Positions 32,151 to 43,199 of a stretch of 64,000 bases of DNA are shown here, in pieces. Below the pieces are notes generated by a model. It was not told the DNA's origin, made no database searches, and saw nothing but the letters and a program-made list of their open reading frames with translations. The stretch spans positions 669,932,484-669,996,483 of the forward strand of contig OZ010788.1 of assembly GCA_963932465.1 (NCBI GenBank), written 5' to 3'. Source of the DNA: Maratus speciosus. Lineage: Eukaryota; Arthropoda; Arachnida; Araneae; Salticidae. The position numbers and the translations under genes are program-made. Position 1 is the first letter of the stretch, and each line of letters begins with the position of its first letter.

Positions 32151-32589
32151 TAAAAGGTGGCTTGATAAAGCAGCATTGAAACGATGCACAGTTAAAAAAC
32201 AAAAGAAAATCACAACATATTTTGTAAAAAAGATGAAGTGTCGTACGTGTCTATATAATAAAGTGCCCGAAATTGCGCAATTGACAAAATAAGTTGACTC
32301 TGTTTATTATTTTCATAAAGAACATGCTTTTTTAACACTATTTCTACCCACATCCAATAACACCTTTCAAAGTTTTGATTTTTATTTATTTTCCTTTTAA
32401 TTTTTAAAGATAATAAGTATTAAAACAACTCTTCAATGTACTAGAAATGATTCGGAATTGTTTGATCTAAAACTTACAAATAAAATATTAATCATAAATC
32501 AAAATATGTTAAAAGTTGTCATTTGACATCGGTCAAAATAGTGTTGGCAATAAAATTTTTCACATTTAAAAAGGACTTTGAGGAATTTT

Positions 32590-32634
32590 AAGGGCTTTCG
32601 GTTAAGCCGATTTTCGGATAACCGGGTTTCTACT
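32590..32634. mobile_element. Tigger-type right end
   Basis: GCTTTCGGTTAAGCCGATTT, then TCGGATAACCGGG and TTTCTACTG followed by TA. Solo end; no left partner identified. Confidence 0.6.
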
Positions 32635-33205
32635 GTATATATATATAAAATGTTATTTTTAAAAGTTACAGAAATTTAATTTTTTTACGGGATTTAAATA
32701 CTATATATTTAGTAAAACTTTCTTTGTGTACTAATAATTAAACAATAAAAGTTTCATTTTTGTACAAATAAAACTTACCGAGTTATGATAACTTGAATTT
32801 TATGTATTTTCAGCATTTTTTGTCATTGAAAAAGGAAAAACACATTTTATCCAAATGTTACAAGTCAAAATAAAAATTTTCTTAACAATGGTATGTGTTT
32901 TTTAAAAATTAACATTAGATATTTCTTGAAATACCTTGAAAGAGCTAACAAAATTTGGGGCGGCAGTTTGCACCGCGCCATTTAAATGAGAAGTACCCTT
33001 CTTTCGTAGTAAATATTAGTAAGTATCCTCTAGTAATATTTTATTTGTATTCATTACGTTGAATATCTCATAAGATATAATGCAATGCTAGATGAATACA
33101 GACCTTAAGTATTGTGATTATTGTCGCCAAGATTTACCATGGCCGGATTTGCATCCAGAAGACTTTTTTGGGAAAAGAACTCTTTAAGGCAACCCTCAAT
33201 AAAAT
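32635..33205. other. AT-rich, no recognised feature
   Basis: Starts with TATATATATA. Nothing coding or repeated that I can support. Confidence 0.4.
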
Positions 33206-33600
33206 GATGGATTGCTTATCTCACCCCTTCGAGCGCAGTTCATACAGAAGGGGACGAAGCTGTAGGCGCAATTGATGTACACCCCTTTAATGCTAGCAAT
33301 ACCAAAAATCACCAAATAAATCACCAAATATGTTCCATCGCCATTATTTCACCTATATTATAATTTTCCAAATCATGTGACTGTCTTAACCAATTACAGG
33401 CTGACCTCATCGCTTTTCGCATGCAAGGCGGCCATTTTTAATTAAAATTTTTTTTCGAATAAAGCTACATAAAAGTTGCCTTGATCGCAAAGAATCCATG
33501 GTACTTTTATGTTAGTGCAGCGCAATTCTCGCCAACCTTTTTTGACTCGACAGTTAGCATTTTTATTTTTCGCGTGGTAAATTAAACCAATGCTTTGGTG
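33206..33600. repeat. Dispersed repeat shared with 27690-27960 and 63300-63370
   Basis: 33226-33250 and 33365-33440 match the 27.7-kb copy. AGTTAGCATTTTTATTTTTCG then GTGGTAAATTAAA (33552-33588) recurs at 63318-63353. These look like parts of one dispersed family in different states of decay. Confidence 0.6.
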
Positions 33601-33839
33601 TTTAAATTGAATGTCATGGTTTATGGTATTATTTCCTTTTCTGTCTTTTTAAATAAAGAAATAAGTAAAAGTCATGGATTTTAATTTAAATTAAATTTAT
33701 GTATTGTAAATAAAATGAGTGAAAGGATTATATTTTAAATGAAGTTAATGAAATACGAAAAAAATGCGACGGGAGCATTATTAAACTGAAGTGAGATTAA
33801 AATCTCAGATTGCTAAGCGAGTAAAACTTATTTACATTT

Positions 33840-34194
33840 CTGTCATTTAGTATCGACAATTATAAAAACAAAAACAAAAGTCAGCTTAATTAAATTTCAA
33901 TCCCTGGGAGTTGTCCACAGACTCAAATGAATTAATGGCCAAGAACCCGTGATGCATATTTGACTTCACGAATGGCTAGAACAGAAGATCGTAGATGCTC
34001 AATATTCTGTACTAAATTAATACGACACTGTTTTAGTTTGGCATACGCTTAATGGATAATTAATGCTGCGTGTAAACTAACGGATGTCAATCAGACAGTA
34101 TTTGTTCGTACTTTGATTTAGAAAATTGATAAATATTATTAAAGCAGGGATTGCTGTATTTGATTTAATATACTTATGGAAGAAGTTCATTTAA
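33840..34194 (-). repeat. Dispersed unit copy E, R1 (inverted)
   Basis: Reverse complement of R1 (ACTAACGGATGTCAATC, GTTTAGTTTGGCATACG-like). It resumes at 34650-34700 beyond a TTAA MITE. Confidence 0.85.
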
Positions 34195-34645
34195 CTCTTG
34201 AATGCATAGTGAAGCATATCAGCATCACTTTTAATTTAACTCATAGTAACCATTATATTTATATAGAAATATTAATCCTATAAAAATTACAAAAATATGT
34301 TAGTAAAGTCAAAAATCTATCTTAAAATTTCTGGTGTCTAATCTTTAATATAAAAATAAGAAATTCTAAAAAAATACTTCGTACATTTAAGGGTTAAATT
34401 TTACAAAATAAAAATTTACTTAAAATGGTATTTATATTCATACTTATTAAAATATTTACTAATTTGCAATATTTTAGTAATGACAGTAGTTTTTACTTGT
34501 ATTGCAGATGTAAAGTTGACATAAGAGAAGGTTGATGCATTATACGATAAATGTTTCTCTGATTTTTTCATTATTTTTCCTGTGTAAACCTTTCATAATC
34601 ATATAATCTTTTTCGAAACAAAATAAAATGTCATACATTTAAGGG
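34195..34645. mobile_element. TTAA MITE inserted in R1
   Basis: TTAA at 34191-34194 and 34646-34649. Copies A-C read straight through here (inverted: GTTCATTTAAAAGTAATTG), so the single TTAA of the empty site is directly visible. Family of 26028-26546. An internal CATTTAAGGGTTAA at 34383-34397 mimics a right end. Confidence 0.9.
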
Positions 34646-34920
34646 TTAAATGTATATTCGAAAGTATTGAGTGCACGGATGCTATTTGAATCGAACAATG
34701 TAGATTTGCAAAAATATTTCCTTGAATGCGAGATGTAAGTTATATTTAATCAACAATTTTGTAATTATAAACCATTTTAAAAATTGAAAAATTGACCATT
34801 AAAAAAAAGAATCATTTATGATACCATGAATCTGATTATCCAAAATATTAAAGCGGAATAACTGAAAATATAAAAAAAAATTACAAAAGAAATATAAGAA
34901 TATATATATATATATATATA

Positions 34921-36329
34921 CACTCATTGCCATAAAAATTTGCGCACCAAGAAAAAGACGTCCAAATGAAACGAAATTTTACACGCGTAAGTACTACTGT
35001 GATATAAGTAAGTGAGTAGTAAACCAAAGAAAAAGTATCATTTATTGCAGAAAAAAGTACAAATGAACGGAAATTTTAGTACTCTATTGGACCCCCTCTA
35101 GCGCGAATGCACGATGCGATACGAGCGGGCATTGAGGCATACAAGTTCCGTATGATGTCCTGAGACATCTCTTTACACAGTTGCTGTAAACGCGCCTCGA
35201 GTTCAACCAAACTCGTAGGGTGTCCTACTTGCCGTCCCAAATGATCCCAGATATGCTCGATTGGTGACAAATCTGGGGATCGAGCAGGCCAGGGAAGGGT
35301 GGTAATGTGGCGGAGGCAGGCGTGTGCCATCCTTGCTGTGTGTGGCCGAGCATTGTCTTGCTGAAAAATGGCTCCTGGGAGCCCTGCCACGAGTGGCAAC
35401 ACATGTGGCTGAAGGATGTCCTGGACGTGCCGCTGGGCTGTCATTGTGCAACGGATCAATATTAGGGGTGACTGTGTATCGCAAGAAATGGCACCCCATA
35501 CCATCACACCAGCTGTGGGAGCGGTGTGTCGCTGTAAAGCGAAGGCAGGATTGAGGCAATCACCACGGGGAAAACACGAACACGATTGTCATCGCTGTTC
35601 AAATTGAATCTAGACTCGTCGCTGAAGACGACTTGGTTCCATTCCGTGGCAGTCCAATCCCGCCGTGCGCGACATCACTCCAAATGGAGGCGTCGGTGGG
35701 TGGGTGTCATTGGCAGCACACGTAATGGGCGCCGCGATACCAGATGTCCTTCAGCCAGGCGCCTTGCGATGGTTCGGGAAGACACAGAGGTTCGTAGTGA
35801 AGGTGCTGCCTGTGTCTGAATAGCGGCCAATGAGGCAGTTGGCTCTACGAGTGCGTTTCGTATGATGTGACAGTCTTCTCGACGACTGGTCTGTCGAGGG
35901 CGTCCCGAGCCTGGTCGCCGTGGAAATGACGTCTTTTCAGTTCACTGGTTCCAACACTTCCTCACAGTAAAATCAGAAAGGCCTACTTGACGAGCTACTC
36001 GCCGAGCTGACCACTCAACTTCCATCATGCCGATGATTCTTCCCCTCTCGAACTCTGACAGCTGCTCATATTGTCTTCGATGGCTGCGTAACGGCATGTC
36101 TACCTCAGCGTTTCCTTTTCAAAAGAAAAGGTACACTCAGACAAGTTCTGCTTACGAGTTTTATACTCCAAGGAGGACGATGTTCAACGCCCTCTAGTGG
36201 CATTACTCAATGCGCAATCACGCTGCATTCCTAATCATTTGCATATCTGCCTGATATGTACCTTCATGCCAAGCTTCGTTACGATCGCACAATTATTTCT
36301 TGGTGCGCAAATTTTTATGGCAATGAGTG
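34921..36329 (-). mobile_element. Full-length Tc1-like transposon (1,409 bp)
   Basis: Perfect 34-bp terminal inverted repeats, CACTCATTGCCATAAAAATT then TGCGCACCAAGAAA, in TATATA sequence with TA next to each end. The transposase frame occupies nearly the whole interior on the minus strand (36097-35076). Perfect TIRs alongside a broken gene suggest a copy mobilised in trans, or a fairly recent one. It lies inside the inverted dispersed unit. Confidence 0.95.
35076..36097 (-). pseudogene. Tc1-like transposase, near full length, inactivated
   Basis: ATG at 36097 gives MPLRSHRRQYEQLSEFERGR, then a paired-type helix-turn-helix (WSARRVARQVGLSDFTV) and the GRPRQTSRRED linker. The DDE residues are visible: VVFSDESRFN, IFQQDNARPHT and SPDLSPIEHIW, with 32 residues by my count between the second D and the E. 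The length (about 340 codons) is normal for the family. Breaks: TGA in place of a W codon near 35943, TGA in place of W near 35680, and a frameshift near 35563 after RVRV. Downstream of that the frame is open for 143 codons to the stop. It binds TIRs and cuts DNA in intact relatives; this copy cannot. Confidence 0.92.
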
Positions 36330-36362
<33 letters not shown>

Positions 36363-36754
36363 ATAAATAATAGTGAGTTTAATAAACATGTTATATTACA
36401 TTAAAAAAAACGAGTATTATGAGATCAAATTTCAGCGATTAAAGCATGTTGAAAACAGTAGTTCTCGTGTCAAAACTACTTTTTAAAACTACTACTTAGC
36501 GATTAAATTCGTAAAAAAATATTCGTCAAATATTCAGAGTGTTGATTACATTTGTTGATTCCTCTCGGTTTTCAAAATAACCCTACTTCCAGTGCGAATT
36601 ACAGGTTGCAACCAAGCCAGACACTATAGTATATATTTCATATCGTGCAACAGTAAGTGTGATTAAAACGTAAGAGATAACTGATGATCACATATTCTTC
36701 TCATCCTTTTATATATTCGATTTAATGAATTATTAAATTAAGAATCAAAATTCT
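36330..36754. other. Unit E interval between Tc1 and the candidate exon
   Basis: AT repeat at the Tc1 border, then AT-rich DNA that would be downstream of the candidate exon. An AATAAA overlaps its stop codon (minus strand). Confidence 0.4.
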
Positions 36755-36891
36755 TTATTCGAGTAAACTGTCGTAAAATATTTGGGTAACTAGGTCGTAA
36801 ATACTGTATGCAGATACAGGTATGTTGGAATACACCGGTGCTGTAGTTCCATGACTGAAAGTTGAAGTAGAAGTTCCTGCTGCAGCAGTGC
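36755..36891 (-). CDS. Candidate terminal exon of an unrecognised protein
   Basis: On the minus strand a pyrimidine-rich acceptor (TTTTCTTTTCCTTTAAG) is followed by 2 bases and then 44 codons and a stop. The frame starts TAAAGTSTSTFSHGTTAPVY and ends TQIFYDSLLE. An AATAAA overlaps the stop region. The same acceptor and the GTSTSTF-type start recur as decayed copies at 4838 and 18940, each followed by the R1 repeat, so the exon and its downstream DNA were duplicated together. This copy alone stays open to a sensible end. I do not recognise the protein. The Ala/Gly/Ser/Thr-rich start would suit a secreted or structural protein, but that is speculation. Upstream exons were not found with confidence. 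Confidence 0.35.
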
Positions 36892-38029
36892 CTTAAAGGA
36901 AAAGAAAAGTTTAATTGAGTTGTGGAATTAATAGGTGTTGATAAATTAAAGATATAAAAAAATACTTTAAAGGAAAAAAATTAAACTTATACAGAAATAG
37001 AAAAATTCCCTTTTAAGTACACTATCGGCTGCTTGTAAACAAATAGGTTTCCTATATAGCATAAGATAGATACATAAAAAAAAAAAAAAAAGAAAACAGT
37101 ATTTCAAATTACCTTTGAAATTTCCTTTGAAAATTACCTTTGAAAAATAAAGAGAGACAGAGAGTGACAAAGAGAATGAATGATGGTTAAAATATTAAGA
37201 GATTTTGCAAAATTTCGTCAATATGGAAAAGTAGATTTCATTTTATTTTTAATTCTGAGTATAAAGGTTTTGTGCCTATTGCACGAAAACCTATATTCTA
37301 GAAAACCATTGTAAAAATTTGCGAAAATAATTGAAAATTAAGCGGAATGTTTTTAAAAGTATTATTAAATCGGATTTAAAGTATACAAATTTTGAAATAT
37401 AACATAGACTTGGAAGTCAAAAAGATTTTTGATATATTTTTTTTTTTTTTTGGTATGAACAAATCATATGATATTATATCATAAGTTAAAAAAAAAAATA
37501 TTTGTTTCCTTAAAATTGCTCTTTCATAAGGATTCAATGTTTATATTAAAAAGAACGTGTGAACGAGACTATAGTACATGTTATCACAAAACATTGTACA
37601 ATACGAAATTGTACAGTACAATACGTTAATTTGATATGGACACCGATTATGGAAAATTCAGCACTTTTATTTACGCTTGGTATAAATCGCATATACTTTT
37701 AATTCATTAAAACATATATAATTTTTGCCGTATTTCTTTTTTAAAATATGGCTACCGGAAAGAAAAAAAAAATATTTTAAAAATATATATTGAGAATTTC
37801 TGAATTGTTTTCAGACGTATAATCATAATTTGGTTAAAAAAAAAAAAAAAACTAATTGATAAAAGCTTTAAAATAATTTATAAATATTTAAATATAGCTA
37901 TAAGTAATAAGATATAATAAACATACAGGTTTAATAAAGATTATAATTTATAAAGATTTAAAATATATATTATACTTTTTTAATTTAATTTTTATTTTCT
38001 ACTATTTAGTGTTTAAAATGTTTGAATGT
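36892..38029. other. Putative intron or intergenic DNA, AT-rich
   Basis: AT-rich with several A- and T-runs (37078, 37437, 37838). Three direct copies of TTACCTTTGAAA-like sequence at 37109-37146. No coding signal. Confidence 0.4.
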
Positions 38030-38115
38030 AGCACTTTCAAAGCCAGTTGGCCTCTTTTACAGAGCGTCGTTTGGCGCATTATTAACTCCATTGTTCTAAT
38101 ATGCAGTTGTAAGTA
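38030..38115 (-). other. Segment conserved with 57900-57985, possible coding relic
   Basis: On the minus strand it reads ELIMRQTTLCKRGQLALKV. The copy at 57905-57985 (plus) reads LIMRQTTLVKIGQLAIKL. The DNA differs at many places while the frame and most residues hold. It lies upstream of the candidate exon at 36891-36755 on the same strand. It may be an exon, or part of a transposon not otherwise recognised. Confidence 0.35.
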
Positions 38116-38699
38116 TGAAGAATATTTGGCGATTTAACACCTGCGCCCGGCTAGAAGGATTACGAAGGTCTCTATTAATTGTTAATAATAGTAACTAACG
38201 TTAGTAATGCCTCAGTTATAATTGTACTGGCCACAGACGTATTTATGCGGTATTTATAAAACAATCTTTAAGAAGTTCTAAATTCTCCCCAGAAAGTTTG
38301 CATAGTTATTTTTGTTTATGATAATGATAAATCTTTCGCGCATAAAGTAAAGGAAAATAAGTATTAACAATTTTCTCGTGTGAACGAAATTTCTGAATAA
38401 AAAATCCGTTAGATTTCGCAACACTGTTTTCGGTTTGTATAGTGTTAATTAACTTATAAAATTAAGAAATACTGTATTTCCATTGGAAACACGTCTATGT
38501 ACACATTTTTTATAACTCTCCCATATCAGGAATAGTAAAAAAATTATAACAAAATCTCGCCTGTTATATACTTAAAAAAAGTTAATTTAAATAAACGAGT
38601 ATTTAAAAAAAAAATAATGGTTGCTGAAAATAACAATGATATACGTTATTTTTTTTATTTCATGGATCTATTTAATGCATTTTTTGAAAACTTTACACT
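38116..38699. other. No recognised gene
   Basis: Part of 38116-38250 continues the similarity with 57830-57900 (GCAGGT, AAATC and TTACAACTG landmarks). The rest is AT-rich. Confidence 0.35.
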
Positions 38700-39110
38700 T
38701 GCCTTTGTGGTGGTTTTAAAAAATTCAAATAACTTCGAATATTTATTTATCTTTGAAACTTAAAAAAATACACGTTTTAAACAAATTTACATTTCTTTAG
38801 ATACGAAGATGTTTTTCGAGAGATTATTTTGTCGTTCCTATTTTCGAAATTTCAACAAGGCAACTTAAAACAAACTAAAGTCTTCGGACTTTTGTCTTAA
38901 ACAATATATTTTTTCGAGAGTTTGTTTTTTAAAAGATTTTACATTGATTTAACGGAAAAATAAGATACCCGTAAGTAATGTGCTTTGTCACAAGGAAAAC
39001 TAAAAGAGATTTGGAACAGTTTGACCAAACTCAATTTTTATTCTTATCGTTTCGACGTTACAATAGATGGCAAATGTATCGATTACAAATTAGTCTTGTG
39101 TATTTTATCG
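38700..39110 (-). repeat. Dispersed unit copy D, R3 (inverted)
   Basis: Reverse complement of R3: TAAGATACCCGTAAGTAATG and ATTTTTATTCTTATCGTTTC are its landmarks. It lies upstream (minus sense) of the unit whose exon is at 36891, which matches the A-then-B tandem order on the plus strand. Confidence 0.85.
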
Positions 39111-39517
39111 ATATACACACTTATTTTTTGTTCATAAACTTTGAAAGCATGAACATTATATTTGCCTAAAGAGCTGTAAAAGAAATCTGGTAGTATCTGA
39201 ATTATCGCATTCTTTTCAAATTGAGCCTACATTTTTTTTTCTTCTATTTGGAGACATTGTTAGACGATATGTTAGTGGATAACAGTATTTTTTTATTTTG
39301 TTATTTGTAATTCACTGTTACAATCAAGTAGAGTACATAGGATTGCGCTATCGTTAACGGCTATTTTTTAGCCACTACACAATGGGTTTGTTTTAATGTT
39401 AAATTGTTCAAATATTTAAAAAACGTTGAACATTTGATTAAATTGAATAAAAAATTATGGTAAGGGAACAAACAGAGATAGGAATGAAAAATGATTTCTA
39501 AGATTCTTTTACAAGTA

Positions 39518-41009
39518 CAGTTGGCTCTCTGTTTAACGACTTTCAAGATACCTCGAAAAATCTTCCTTAAATAGAGATCGCTCTTAAACAGAATTTGTGG
39601 GAAAATAATATTTGAAAAACATTTCCCTTCACGCTTAGGACTGTCAATACATTTCTCAATATATTGGCGTATTTAGGAATGTTTTATTTATTTATTTAAA
39701 TTTATTTTGTTTTCTTTCTGTCTTTCTATTTATTGGTACATATATAATACTACATATTTTTATTGCACAAATACAAATTGCCTTAATTATACTGCATAAA
39801 AGAACAACATTTCAACATACAATGTTATTTACCGTACAATAAAAATATTTATAATACATTTAATTAAACAAATTAAGTTTTTAAAAAAAATCTAAAAGTA
39901 TAGATTGCTTCAATGGCGGTGTAGCTTTTAGTACCCTTGCTTCAAGCTTCTTAAGAAGATTGAATGAGTCATCTTCCACATCTGAGTAAATAATGTACTG
40001 ACGAAGAATATCCAGGGCAGAATTCGCATCTGAGTAACTAGGAGCTGGTGTCTCGCTTTCTGTATCATCAGCTTCATCACCATCTTCTGCATCTGACGTT
40101 GCATTTTCATTTGCAATGTCTTCATGAATTTGAACTAAATTTCTGAAGTCTGTTGTTAAAACGTCTCTGTTACAATCGATAAAATATTTTACTGAAACAT
40201 CTTCATCACTAACAAGACTTTTCCATTCTTCAGTGGTGATATCTTCTGTGTCGAGTTGTGCATCTGTTATATCCATTTGTTTTTGAATGCCAGTTCCAGA
40301 TGCCCGAAAGCAGTTTTTAATTGTGTAAGGAGAAACTTCTTTCCAGGCTGATGTAATCATGTGCATTGTTTCCAAAATAGTTAATTTTTTTATTTCATTT
40401 TGTCAGCAAAATTATGTAATAATTTCCTAATTAAGGATTTTCGGTAATATGCTTGACATTATGAATGATCCCCAAGTCTAATGGCTGCAACTTACTTGTG
40501 CAGTTAGCGGGTAAAAAATAAATTGACACATTTGTAAGTCCTGGAATATTTGCAGGATGTGCAGGGCAACGATCAATCAAAAGTTGAAAATTTTTTTTCC
40601 TGTCGCACTTTCGCATCAAATTTTTTAACCCAATCAATAAAATTGAATGATCTCATCCATGACTTGTTGTTGTTTTTATATTCGCAAGGTTTTCTTTTAA
40701 CGTTTTGAAAGCACCTAGATTGCTTTGATTTGCCTATAACTAGTGGAGAAAATTTCTCAGATCCATCCGAATTAGTGCACAGTAAATCAGTCAATCACTC
40801 CTTACTGTGTTTTCCACCAAAACATTTTTCATTCTTATATGTCAAAGTTATATTCCCTCGTTTAAGGGGATTGGGGGGGGGGGAATACGTAAAAATCGTC
40901 GTTAAATAGAAACAATTTCGTCTTTAAATTGAGATTTTTTTACTTAAAGGAGACGGACTGCAAAATATCGTCCTTAAATAGAGATCGTCGTTAAACAAAG
41001 AGACGACTG
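39518..41009 (-). mobile_element. Tigger/pogo transposon (1.49 kb)
   Basis: Ends CAGTTGGCTCTCTGTTTAAC and, inverted, CAGTCGTCTCTTTGTTTAAC, with TA at 39516-39517 and 41010-41011. Subterminal CTTAAATAGAGATCG occurs near both ends. The interior codes on the minus strand for the second half of a Tigger transposase. A G-run lies at 40870. Confidence 0.9.
39881..40860 (-). pseudogene. Tigger-type (DDE_1) transposase, C-terminal two-thirds, decayed
   Basis: Reading 40860 to 39881: CFGGKHSKE, a TGA, then LTDLLCTNSDGSEKFSPLVI, GKSKQSRCFQNVK and NNNKSWM, a frameshift in a T-run near 40590, then LLIDRCPAHPANIPGLTNVS, FLPANCTSKLQPLDLGII, a stop near 40431, and from 40375 a frame METMHMITSAWKEVSPYTIK that runs 164 codons through an acidic tail to 39881. 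IGK...RCF, L(I)DxCPAH and LQPLDLGII are signature blocks of DDE_1 (Tigger/Jerky). In the catalytic block the usual DN is DR. The DNA-binding domains and first catalytic D are deleted. Confidence 0.88.
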
Positions 41010-41889
41010 TATATTCGTGCTGAATTTACGGAATGCCTAGAAAATAGGTTTTTTCTTTAAGTTGTGATATTTGTTTTTATGTAAGAAATATCTCCGTTCG
41101 AATCGGATATTCTTTAACCCGAAAAACTGCTGTCTATAAATTATTATAGACAGTGTTAGCGTAACTGAATGAATAGTTTTTAATAGTTTAATCTGTTGAA
41201 AACTATTACACATTTTAGAATAAGTTACATATTCTGGTCGGTCGGAGTTGTCTATTTTTATAGAGACTAAATAAAATCTTTCAGATTATTTCTAAGATTA
41301 GCAGTCAATAATCAGTACCGAATGCTCTGAACGTGCACTTCTACTAAGGAAGATTTCTCGGAAGTTGCCCGTTCTACAGATGAGCGGCCGGAACCAACCG
41401 AAAGTACAAGTATTATACTATCACTTGTATTATAAAAAAAATCTTATGACTACTGCAATAATTGATCGTGTGCCACTAACAAATATTTTACAGAAAATAT
41501 TTTATTAGAAACCGAAAATAATATGTAGGAAAAATTATGAGTATATTTTATGAAACACTACGAAAGTACAATTGGCCTTACTATCTTCATAGCTCACGTA
41601 ATCATGCGGTTTTAAATGACAGCATGAAAATTAATGAAAAAAAAGTTTTTAGTGAGCAATTTATAGAGACTAAATCAAAACTTTTCCACCACTATTTCCT
41701 TACGAAAATTTTTGATTTATATTTATGTTGGAAATGTCGTAAGAACCCGCATCGTGGTGATCTTTTATTTGCAATTCTTGTAGTAATGTGCCATAAGAAT
41801 AATTTAATCCGTTAAGGATCGCTTAATATACGGAAAAACCATAAAAAAGTACCTATTTTTTTAATACAGAAATTGAAAAATTGTAATGT
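41010..41889. other. No recognised feature
   Basis: A 92-codon frame at 41537-41815 has no recognisable domain. The rest is AT-rich. Confidence 0.35.
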
Positions 41890-43165
41890 TTCTAAATAAA
41901 ATATGAAATTAGTTTTTTTAAAGGCAAAAAAGTAAGAAAAATCATGCGTACAGCATAGATTATGAAACACTTTCCAACACTCCCTGAAAGTTTTAACGAA
42001 ACTTCGTTACTTAGGGAAATAAGATAACTAAGTAAACATTTGAAAATGTGATTCCAGTAGTTATCGCCCATAGCCAAATATGTATTCCAATTCTTTTGAA
42101 CAGCCCTGTATTTGATCTGCATATTGATATATATTCCATATAATGGGAAAATTTAGTTTAGCAAGAAAACGTATAACTGGCTGAAATTTCTCTTTCAGCA
42201 ATTTATACAATTAATTGAAAAAATACTTGAATACTTTTGTACAGCCCTGTAATTTACCTAGTACCTTTATTACACGCCACTATTTAACTAAAATTTAATT
42301 CAAACTAAAACGCTCTTAAAACTACTGAAGCCACATTTCCAGAAATTATCATCCATTGACGATATGTATCCAATTCTTAGCGTGACCCTGTATATCATTT
42401 TATCTATATTCTACAAACTTTTAAAAATAAACTAAATGCAGTTCAGCGTAAAAATGCATAACTCATTTAAAAACCACCTTTAACCAATTTGCGCTAATAC
42501 CCAGTAACCCTTACGAATTATTTTGTGTAGACCTGTATATGAATCATAGCATTTATACACACCATATAGTATGCATAAATATAGTGGAACATAAATGCGC
42601 ATATCATAATTAAAAATGCATTTCCAGCAATCACCGCTAATGTACAGTACTCCTGATACAATATACTATCTGAAAACTTTTGTTTGTCCCTGTAAATGCT
42701 ATGCACTTCGTAATATACATGAAATAACTTAAATCATTTTCATTATGTGAAATAGCTTAACATAATTAAAATACGCCGCAAACAATTCCCTCCTCCGTCC
42801 CAATATCATTATATAACGGAATTATTTTGAGTGGCCCTGTAAAAGAATAATAACTATTCTTTGCACCGCATGTTATACAGAATGCATGTTTTAGTGCACT
42901 CCATAAATGCATATCAATTTTGGTATGTTTCGATGCGTTTAACATCATTAAAAGCCCTTTTAAACGATTTCATTTCATTGGCCCTATTGTAACGGAAAAC
43001 TTTTGACTGTCCCTGTAAATCAACTAAACATGCTACAAACTTCATTTGAAATAGGGAACGTGCTATGATAAACGTCAATAACCACCAAAAATTTCAGGAC
43101 AATCCGAGTATATTTACAGGAGTTAGAGCACGGACAGACGGCCATACGGACATACAAACCGAAGT
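41890..43165 (-). repeat. Degenerate ~145-bp tandem array
   Basis: Unit ends are marked by (C/G)CCCTGTA(A/T) preceded by TTTTG: near 42107, 42247, 42387, 42533, 42690, 42838 and 43010, spacing 140-172 bp. Units also share a TTTCCAG.AATTATC-like part. It ends at the right in GGACAGACGGCCATACGGAC, which on the minus strand is a GTCYGT tract, then a hairpin (43170-43199). The smaller array at 47930-48371 has the same order. Confidence 0.8.
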
Positions 43166-43169
43166 CATA

Positions 43170-43199
43170 AACACTTTTCAACTTTGTTGGAAAGTGTTA
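43170..43199. other. Terminal hairpin of the 145-bp array family
   Basis: AACACTTTTCAAC TTT GTTGGAAAGTGTT: 13-bp arms with one wobble-type mismatch and a short loop. A matching hairpin (AACACTTTTCAAG...GTTGGAAAGTGTT) closes the other array at 48343-48371. Confidence 0.7.

Noticed and set aside
35324..35819. Plus-strand frames (76, 63 and 77 codons) over the Tc1 element
   Set aside because: Antisense shadows of the minus-strand transposase.
36755..36891. Spider silk (spidroin) C-terminal exon
   Set aside because: The Ala/Gly/Ser/Thr-rich start is suggestive, but the remaining residues do not match any spidroin terminal pattern I recognise.
41537..41815. 92-codon open frame as a gene
   Set aside because: No recognisable features; chance frames of this size are expected in 64 kb.
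41890..43165. CRISPR array
   Set aside because: Repeats are long, degenerate and contiguous, without short identical repeats separated by unique spacers, in clearly eukaryotic DNA.
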